DNA from: JASFQI01 sp050115555
Lineage (GTDB): Bacteria; Desulfobacterota; DSM-4660; Desulfatiglandales; HGW-15
Direction: 5' to 3'
Assembly (NCBI GenBank): GCA_050115555.1
Contig: JASFQI010000153.1
Coordinates: forward strand, 1-10,883
DNA length: 10,883 bases
The notes under the pieces were generated by a model. The model did no database searches, was not told the DNA's origin, and worked only from the letters and a program-made list of their open reading frames with translations. The stretch's first letter is position 1. Each line of letters begins with the position of its first letter. This document shows positions 6,057 through 10,883 of the stretch, in pieces. Position numbers and translations under genes: made by a program.

Positions 6057-6957
6057 CGATGGGCTGGAAATCCGTTTCCCGGGCAATCCGGGCCTGAAGC
6101 TGCTCGGCCTCGGCCGGCAGGACAAAAGGCCCCAGCAGAACACGGTGATACGTGCGTCCGTTCACGGCCACCCTCTCGATCCGTGCCTTCCTTCCCTGGG
6201 CCTCGAACTGCAGGACCGTGTCTTCCGCCCGCATCGGATCCAGAAAAGAGGCCACCTGGAGCTCCAGGTACCGGGTAGGAACCGGTGGGTCCGGAGGATC
6301 GGGGATCGCCGAGGCCAGCTCCCGGCTGACCTGGTCCACGAGCCCCACGGCGCGCTCCTCCGTCAGATGGAGACCCGAACGAAGGGCCGCCGGAATCACG
6401 CCGAACAGACTGAAAGGAATACCCCCGTCATGGGAGCGTTTGGTCAGGGTTCTCTGCCACACCCCTGTCCCGTCCCGGCAGGAAACCATCTCCAGGCCCA
6501 CGCCGAGGGCGATCTGCGAGTAGATCCCCAGGAAGGTCTTTTGAAACGTGAGGACTTCACCATAGATCACGAAGTCGGCTCGAAAGAGCTCTCCGAGCTC
6601 CTTGGCGGAAAGGGTCTTGGGATTCCGGCCGGGTCCGTCCCCCCGGAATTCGAGAAGACGATCCACCTGAGCGATCTCGAAGTCGCGGTAGTTCTTGGGA
6701 CTGAAATGACTGTAAAAGCTTTTACGGACGAGGTCTTCGATCTCCGGTTCATCCGTGTGGTTCTCAAAGGGCAGGATCACCACGGTCTTGGATCCGGGCT
6801 CGGCGAGCAACGTCTTCAGGGTGTCCTGCTGGGCAAGGTCTACCGTTCTTCTGGTCGTGCAGGAAAAAAGCAGAACGACTGCCAACAGGGCGACGAGCCC
6901 TGAAGAGCCCTTACAAAACACCGGGAGCCCCCGTCCCCAGGGCTTCACGTGCTTCAC
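6004..6957 (-). CDS. Lipoprotein, GNA1162/DUF799-like domain plus C-terminal SPOR domain
   Basis: The 317-residue product starts with a basic segment and a hydrophobic stretch (21-32) ending in the lipobox-like LFSC, with C33 as the likely lipidated residue. T34-T35 follow, with no Asp at +2, which favours the outer membrane. Residues about 55-215 (VVILPFENHTDEPEIEDLVRKSFYSHF, EIAQVDRLL, LFRADFVIYGEV) resemble the GNA1162/DUF799 lipoproteins, related to CsgG-like folds. A proline-rich linker (220-228) leads to a SPOR domain at about 229-305 (LQVASFLD, HRVLLGPF), which binds denuded septal peptidoglycan in other proteins. GTG 6957 has AAGGAGG four bases upstream and gives a proper lipoprotein signal; the frame is open further upstream, but that part is not credible as coding. 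A role in envelope organisation is inferred. Confidence 0.8.
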   Translation of the reverse strand: MKHVKPWGRGLPVFCKGSSGLVALLAVVLLFSCTTRRTVDLAQQDTLKTLLAEPGSKTVVILPFENHTDEPEIEDLVRKSFYSHFSPKNYRDFEIAQVDRLLEFRGDGPGRNPKTLSAKELGELFRADFVIYGEVLTFQKTFLGIYSQIALGVGLEMVSCRDGTGVWQRTLTKRSHDGGIPFSLFGVIPAALRSGLHLTEERAVGLVDQVSRELASAIPDPPDPPVPTRYLELQVASFLDPMRAEDTVLQFEAQGRKARIERVAVNGRTYHRVLLGPFVLPAEAEQLQARIARETDFQPIVIRHEAKAEVRTERPSP

Positions 6958-6961
6958 GGAA

Positions 6962-6968
6962 CCTCCTT
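6962..6968 (-). promoter_or_regulatory. Ribosome binding site fixing the lipoprotein GTG start
   Basis: The minus strand reads AAGGAGG at 6968-6962, four bases before GTG 6957. It supports this start over ATG codons further upstream in the same open frame. Confidence 0.7.
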
Positions 6969-7047
6969 CCACCCTTCGCCCCCCGTCGCTCGATTCGAGC
7001 GCCCCGGGCAAGCTCCGGGAACACGCGCGTGGTGTGTATTCGCAGGA

Positions 7048-7076
7048 AGTATAGGAGAATCTCGGAAAGGTGTCAA
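7048..7076 (-). promoter_or_regulatory. Near-consensus sigma-70 promoter of the lipoprotein gene
   Basis: On the minus strand a perfect TTGACA (7076-7071) and TATACT (7053-7048) are separated by 17 bases. Transcription would start near 7041, about 84 bases before the GTG, and well downstream of the false upstream extension of the frame. Confidence 0.75.
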
Positions 7077-7127
7077 AACAAGCGGTCGGGAACGCATCGA
7101 TTGAACCCGGCACCCCTTAAAAGCGTG

Positions 7128-7156
7128 TTTATTTCGGAATCATTTCCGGGTATAAT
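7128..7156 (+). promoter_or_regulatory. Promoter of the MORN-repeat gene
   Basis: A perfect TATAAT -10 box at 7151-7156 is preceded by a weak -35, TTTATT at 7128-7133, with 17-base spacing. Transcription would start near 7163, about 44 bases before the ATG. The weak -35 may mean that an activator helps, which is inference. Confidence 0.6.
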
Positions 7157-7206
7157 CCCGGCAAACGAATGCTTCCTTTACCAGACTTACCAGAATGGAG
7201 GATTCC

Positions 7207-7809
7207 ATGAGAAACACCCTTCGCATCGCGTTCCTGCTCGCAGTTCTCCACCTCGTTCTCATCCCCGCCGGGGCCGCGGCCGAGTGTGTCCAGGGCGACT
7301 GTGAAAATGGCAAGGGCAAGCTCACCCTTCCTGGAGAAATCACATACGCCGGAGAGTTCAAGGACGGCCGGTACCATGGGAAGGGGACCCTCACCTTCCC
7401 CAACGGAACGAGCTACAAGGGGGAGTTCGTGGAGGGGCAGTTCCACGGGAACGGCGTGTACACCTTTGCAAACGGTGGAAAATACGAGGGAGAGTTCAAG
7501 GACGGACAGATCGAAGGCAAGGGAGTTCGCGTCTTCCCGGACGGTCGACGGTACGAGGGCGACTTCAAGAACGGCGGCTTTCACGGGCAGGGAACCCTCA
7601 CCACACCGGACGGGCGGAGCTACGTGGGATCGTTCCAGGACAACCAGATCCAGGGAGAGGGTGTGATGACGTTTTCCGACGGCAAGAAGTACGAAGCCAC
7701 ATTCGAAAATGGCGTGCCCGTTGGAAAGGGGGTGTTCGTCTGGCCGGGAGGCAAGCGAACCAAAGGGGAGTTTCGAAACGGGAAGTTCTTCGGCCGGGAC
7801 CGCAAATGA
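7207..7809 (+). CDS. Secreted MORN-repeat protein
   Basis: The 200-residue protein begins with a Sec-type signal peptide (basic RNTLR, hydrophobic 7-20, cleavage probably after AGAAA at 25), so it should act in the periplasm or outside. The mature part is almost wholly MORN repeats of exactly 23 residues. They start at Y47, Y70, Y93, Y116, Y139 and Y162, most with the form YxGxFxxG followed by GxGxxxxxxG, plus a degenerate seventh starting at T185 and a half repeat before the first. C27 and C32 could form a disulfide just after the signal. MORN repeats form an extended beta-hairpin sheet used for protein or lipid contact. ATG 7207 is chosen because GGAGG (7197-7201) lies five bases upstream; ATG 7195 would overlap that site. 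It is divergent from the SPOR lipoprotein gene. Confidence 0.92.
   Translation: MRNTLRIAFLLAVLHLVLIPAGAAAECVQGDCENGKGKLTLPGEITYAGEFKDGRYHGKGTLTFPNGTSYKGEFVEGQFHGNGVYTFANGGKYEGEFKDGQIEGKGVRVFPDGRRYEGDFKNGGFHGQGTLTTPDGRSYVGSFQDNQIQGEGVMTFSDGKKYEATFENGVPVGKGVFVWPGGKRTKGEFRNGKFFGRDRK
7345..7806 (+). repeat. Tandem 69-bp coding repeat (MORN array)
   Basis: Six in-frame units of 69 bp begin at 7345, 7414, 7483, 7552, 7621 and 7690, with a partial seventh at 7759. Unit length is constant while third positions have diverged, so this is an old, protein-level repeat and not a recent expansion. The string GAGTTCAAGGACGG recurs in units 1 and 3, exactly two units apart. Confidence 0.85.
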
Positions 7810-7836
7810 TCCGCTTCACCTCCTTCCCGGACAGGA

Positions 7837-8637
7837 TCACCGGTTGTACATGTGAAGCACGGCCTCCAGGACTCCTCCGGCCACGGCCAGGGCCTTGTCC
7901 GAAATGGTGTCCAGAAAGGCGTCCTTTCCCCGCGGGTCCACATCCCCGACCTTCATCCCCCGGGACACCGTGATGCCGGGACGGATGAGACCGCGTACCA
8001 TGCCTTCAATTTTTGCACGGACGGCCTGGCCCTCCACCTCGGCCACCACCTGCCCGGATACGACCAAAGCACCCAGCTCAACGGAGGTATGAAAAACGCC
8101 GTCCGCAGGCGCCCGGAGCACACGCTCGGTCGTGTACCCGCCGATGTTGCCCGGTACACCCGTGTTGGGCACGGCCGTTCCCTTTGATATCAGGCGCCCC
8201 AGGTTGTGCCCCCGCTTTGTCTCCACGACCTTGTGAACGTCCACACCGGCCGTAAAGCCGGGCCCCAGCCCGATGACCAGAGGGGCCAGGTCCATGGTCA
8301 CCCCCAAGTTTCTCTTGGCCAGGGTGGCATCCACGATCACGTCCGCCTTCAATGCGGGCAAACCTTCCAGGTCCGGATCCACGAGGACCGGGACCTCGCC
8401 CCCGGCATGCACGGATCCCGCCTCCTCGGGGCTCTCTGCACGTCGTGCACGAACGCCCTCCACTTCGGCTGTCCCATCCCACACGGCTTCACAGAAGCAG
8501 ACCTTTCTCCGCACCGCCAGAGGCCGTGCGACCTCCAGGACAAACACCGGGAACCCGGCCTTGTGGAGCCGCCACGCCACGCCCGTAGCGATATCGCCGC
8601 CCCCTCGAATCACAATGCGCCTTTCGCTCAACTTCAT
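7837..8637 (-). CDS. yqeB: YqeB family protein of the selenium-dependent molybdenum hydroxylase system
   Basis: The 266-residue cytosolic protein opens with a Rossmann-like RGGGDIATGVAWRL (11-24) and carries further segments I recognise from the YqeB/EF2563 family: GLGPGFTAGVDVH at 123-135, ETKRGHNLGR at 139-148 and TGVPGNIGGYTTERVLRAP at 159-177. Members of the family occur with genes for selenium-dependent molybdenum hydroxylases (xanthine dehydrogenase-like enzymes) and are thought to help make or insert the labile selenium-containing cofactor, but the reaction is not known. The start is at ATG 8637 with a G-rich ribosome site six bases upstream. Here the gene stands alone: yqeC, mocA-like and hydroxylase genes are absent from the window. 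It converges on the MORN gene with 27 bp between the stops and no evident terminator. Confidence 0.88.
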   Translation of the reverse strand: MKLSERRIVIRGGGDIATGVAWRLHKAGFPVFVLEVARPLAVRRKVCFCEAVWDGTAEVEGVRARRAESPEEAGSVHAGGEVPVLVDPDLEGLPALKADVIVDATLAKRNLGVTMDLAPLVIGLGPGFTAGVDVHKVVETKRGHNLGRLISKGTAVPNTGVPGNIGGYTTERVLRAPADGVFHTSVELGALVVSGQVVAEVEGQAVRAKIEGMVRGLIRPGITVSRGMKVGDVDPRGKDAFLDTISDKALAVAGGVLEAVLHMYNR

Positions 8638-8702
8638 GGCATGCCCCCCATTTCCGAATTCAAAACGTACACGTGCTCAAAAAGCATTTCTTTACGGGCA
8701 CG

Positions 8703-8731
8703 ATTGTCTTGTCAACCTTTTCATTTCACAA
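8703..8731 (-). promoter_or_regulatory. Weak candidate promoter of yqeB
   Basis: On the minus strand TTGTGA (8731-8726) and GACAAT (8708-8703) are 17 bases apart, each matching four of six consensus positions. A perfect TTGACA also lies between them (8715-8710) but lacks a good -10 partner. The placement in the A+T-rich part of the 8638-8792 gap is reasonable. Confidence 0.3.
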
Positions 8732-8792
8732 AAAAATAATTCAGCGGGGTCCTCGGCCGGCCTATAGAAAAAAGGGAGTGCCTAGATGGGAA

Positions 8793-10568
8793 TCATGTGT
8801 CGAGCAGCATCTCTTTGAGGGCAGCACCCAGCTTGGCAAGCGTGTAGGGCTTTCTTATAAAAACCCCGGCGCCCAGATCCTGGGCGGCCACGACATCCTT
8901 GCTCAGGGAGTACCCACTGGCGATGACGGCCTTCGCTCCCGGGTGAATTTCGATGATTCTTCTATACGTCTCCAGGCCGTTCATGCCGGGATCCATGATC
9001 ATGTCCAAAAGGAGGATATCCACCTTGCGATCCTTCAGATATTCCAAGGCCTCTTCGCCGCTGGAGACCGCATGGGGGGCATACCCCAGCTTGGCTAACA
9101 TGGCGCACGCAATCTTCCTTTGATCCTCCATATCGTCGATCACCAGAACGGTCTCCCCGTTTGCTATGTACTCCTGTCCCGTGCGAGGAGTCATTTCCTC
9201 GCGTGGGGCCTCACGCGTGATAGGAAAATAGAGACGAAATCTTGCGCCGCTCTCACGGGTACTCACATCCACATAGCCGTCATGGTCCTGCATGACATTC
9301 CACACCACGGTCAAACCAAGCCCAGTGCCGCTCCTTCCCATAACCTTTTTCGTGTAAAAAGGCTCGAAAATCTGATCCGGTTCATGCCCCGATATCCCAG
9401 GTCCATTGTCCTCCACGGTGAGGACCGCATACTCTCCAACCTCGACATCACTGTATCCCTTGAGGGGGCGGTCGATATAACGGTTTTCTGTCTTGATGGT
9501 AACCAGGCCCCCGATGCGGCCTTGTACGGCTTCCACGGCATTGGATACAAGATTCATGAGGGCCTTGGTCACATGAATCCGGGACGCCCTGATATGGAAA
9601 AGTTCTTTGTCCAAAGCCTGTTCCACGACAATCCCCGGATGCACCTGAACCAGCCGTTGATGTTCCGGGGAGTGAAGGTATTCATGGATGACCTGGTTGA
9701 CGTTCACTCTCTCCCTGGCGCTCGCCACACCCCGTGCCATGGTCAGCAAATCTTCGACAACAGCCACGGCGCGAAACCCTGCTTCGCGAATGTTTTCGAT
9801 GACGTTTCGCTGATTCGGCGAGAGATCACCACCCATGAGGAGAAGATCGGGATAACTCACGACCCCGGAGAGGATGTTATTCAAATCGTGGGCCACGCCC
9901 CCGGCCAAAGCCCCAATGGCCTCCATCTTTCGCGCCCGGGCGAGCTTCTTTTCGCTCTCGATCAGACGACGGTTCAATTCAGCCATCCTCGCCTCGGCGT
10001 CCAGCCGCCGCTCGAGATCTGTAAGCTTTTCCATGGATTCCATATTCTGCACGGCCTGTGTCGCCAGCACGGAAAACCGCCTCGCAAGGATGACGTGTTC
10101 TTTGCAGAAATGGGCCCGCACCGGATGTGTGCAGACAAATATCGCCTTTTTTTCAGGGGTGTGGATTGAAAAATGAAGCGCGGAACGAACAGACCGTTTC
10201 ACCCTGTCAGGCTGCGCCTTCCATTCTTCAACGAGGTGGGTGTCGAAGACCGCGACGGGTTGCCCCCTCAAGACCCGCTGGAGCATCGCTCCCGGACTCC
10301 ATATTGTGCCGAAAAAAGCCTCCTCAGAGGACGTCAGCGGAGAAAAGCTTTCGTCCTCGTTTCCCATGAGGACAAAGGCGGCGTCATACTCCAACGGCTC
10401 TTTCATGACCTCAAAGAGGCGGGCAAACATCTCGTAGGGGTCCTCGCTCATCACAAGGACACGAAGGCCGCTTAGAAGCGCCTCAGCCGTCCGGCGCTGC
10501 ACCGCCTCTCTCTTTCTGGCTTCTTCCAGGTTGAGGAGGACTTCCCGGAGTTCTTCCGACTGATCCAT
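8793..10568 (-). CDS. Soluble hybrid histidine kinase: GAF-like, HisKA, HATPase, receiver
   Basis: The 591-residue protein has no membrane segment or signal peptide. An N-terminal coiled coil (about 5-30) leads to a GAF-like sensor (about 40-178, ending in SVLATQAVQNME) and a second coiled coil (180-215). HisKA follows with the phospho-acceptor H227 in GGVAHDLNNIL. The HATPase domain shows the N box with N343, DNGPG at 387-391, FEPFYTKK at 401-408 and GTGLGL at 414-419. A C-terminal receiver (about 473-590) has D478-D479, phospho-acceptor D522, S551 and K573, so all key residues are present. No DNA-binding or enzymatic output follows the receiver, so the phosphate must pass to another protein or tune the kinase itself. 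It starts 3 bp after the FIST gene, with a weak ribosome site, suggesting translational coupling and a FIST-kinase sensory partnership. Confidence 0.95.
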   Translation of the reverse strand: MDQSEELREVLLNLEEARKREAVQRRTAEALLSGLRVLVMSEDPYEMFARLFEVMKEPLEYDAAFVLMGNEDESFSPLTSSEEAFFGTIWSPGAMLQRVLRGQPVAVFDTHLVEEWKAQPDRVKRSVRSALHFSIHTPEKKAIFVCTHPVRAHFCKEHVILARRFSVLATQAVQNMESMEKLTDLERRLDAEARMAELNRRLIESEKKLARARKMEAIGALAGGVAHDLNNILSGVVSYPDLLLMGGDLSPNQRNVIENIREAGFRAVAVVEDLLTMARGVASARERVNVNQVIHEYLHSPEHQRLVQVHPGIVVEQALDKELFHIRASRIHVTKALMNLVSNAVEAVQGRIGGLVTIKTENRYIDRPLKGYSDVEVGEYAVLTVEDNGPGISGHEPDQIFEPFYTKKVMGRSGTGLGLTVVWNVMQDHDGYVDVSTRESGARFRLYFPITREAPREEMTPRTGQEYIANGETVLVIDDMEDQRKIACAMLAKLGYAPHAVSSGEEALEYLKDRKVDILLLDMIMDPGMNGLETYRRIIEIHPGAKAVIASGYSLSKDVVAAQDLGAGVFIRKPYTLAKLGAALKEMLLDT

Positions 10569-10571
10569 CCG

Positions 10572-10883
10572 TCAATCCGTTTCCATCGGACCGAAGAGAA
10601 GGGAGGCGACCATCAAGTTCCCATGACGGTTTTCACCGCCTATAAAGCACCCCTGCTCCCCGAGTGTGAAGGAACAGAGGAAGGGTTTGCCCCCGAGAGC
10701 TTTTTTCAAATCAGCGACAACCTCCTCCATTCGCTCCTGCACCGCAAGCATGCAACCGGCGCAAAAGAGAAAAAGCCCCCCGCAAACATCATCTCCGGGG
10801 AAGTCGGCTGCATCGATCGCGGCTTCGGCGACCCGGCCGGGACGGTTTATCAGGCTGTCCGGCGTTCCTTTCATCAGGACCAC
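10572..10883 (-). CDS. C-terminal part of a FIST-domain sensory protein, truncated by the window edge
   Basis: The frame is open to the right edge and supplies the last 103 or so residues. The pattern GGLFLFCAGCM, followed by ALGGKPFLCSFTLGEQG and GGENRHGNLMVASLLFG, matches the C-terminal FIST_C domain. FIST proteins are cytosolic sensory modules thought to bind small ligands such as amino acids, and they often sit beside or inside signalling proteins. The stop TGA (10574-10572) lies 3 bp before the start codon of the hybrid kinase, so the two are almost certainly one operon. The CAGC cysteine pair is worth noting, though one cannot tell whether it is functional. The N-terminal domain and promoter lie outside the window. 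Confidence 0.85.
   Translation of the reverse strand: MVLMKGTPDSLINRPGRVAEAAIDAADFPGDDVCGGLFLFCAGCMLAVQERMEEVVADLKKALGGKPFLCSFTLGEQGCFIGGENRHGNLMVASLLFGPMETD

Noticed and set aside
6046..6903. Plus-strand open frame opposite the lipoprotein gene
   Set aside because: It is a shadow of the lipoprotein coding frame; the product looks like no family and has no ribosome site.
6958..7113. Upstream extension of the lipoprotein frame
   Set aside because: It crosses the TTGACA/TATACT promoter and would bury the lipoprotein signal some 80 residues inside the protein.
8755..8762. GGCCGGCC palindrome downstream of the hybrid kinase
   Set aside because: Eight-bp G+C palindromes occur by chance here. 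It lacks the stem length and U-tract of a terminator.
9120..10169. Plus-strand open frame of about 350 codons opposite the hybrid kinase
   Set aside because: The minus strand encodes a complete kinase with all conserved boxes; the antisense product is His- and Pro-rich without any known motif.

Overview
The window reads as an ordinary chromosomal stretch from a Gram-negative bacterium with a moderately high G+C content (about 58-60% by eye). The protein set fits a Desulfobacterota-type (former Deltaproteobacteria) genome: an outer-membrane-type SPOR lipoprotein, a YqeB-family selenium/molybdenum accessory protein, an AcuB-like CBS-CBS-ACT protein, a soluble FIST/hybrid histidine kinase pair, and a small HTH-zinc-ribbon regulator. 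The taxonomic call is an inference from gene content only. I see no mobile element, CRISPR array, tRNA or rRNA.

Layout from left to right. (1) The first codons of an unidentified minus-strand gene run off the left edge. (2) A plus-strand operon of three genes (233-1484) follows a good sigma-70-type promoter: a 92-aa conserved-looking protein, an overlapping 99-aa HTH + zinc-ribbon regulator, and a YcbL/GloC-like metallo-beta-lactamase-fold hydrolase. (3) A minus-strand pair, greA followed by a YqiA-like esterase (2450-1494), has a near-consensus promoter. (4) RNase D with two HRDC-like C-terminal regions (2721-3863, plus) converges on a lone fabH (4917-3844, minus), and the two coding ends overlap by 20 bp. 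(5) A 431-bp divergent region (4918-5348) holds a fabH promoter, a hairpin in the fabH leader, and a promoter for the acuB-like gene (5349-6056). (6) That gene converges on a lipoprotein gene (6957-6004) with a 53-bp coding overlap. (7) The lipoprotein gene is divergent from a secreted MORN-repeat protein (7207-7809), each with its own promoter. (8) A lone yqeB (8637-7837, minus) follows. (9) At the right edge is a minus-strand signalling pair: the C-terminal part of a FIST-domain sensor, 3 bp upstream of a soluble GAF-HisKA-HATPase-REC hybrid kinase.

How the genes relate: most are housekeeping or accessory genes arranged as short transcription units of one to three genes. Two local partnerships are well supported by spacing: FIST sensor + hybrid kinase, and the three-gene HTH-zinc-ribbon/MBL operon. 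The lipoprotein/MORN divergent pair may be an envelope module, but this is inferred only from shared location and predicted export. The least explained parts are the three-gene operon, the GNA1162-like + SPOR lipoprotein, and the hairpin-bearing fabH leader. Nothing in the window clearly amounts to a new defence, mobile or biosynthetic system.
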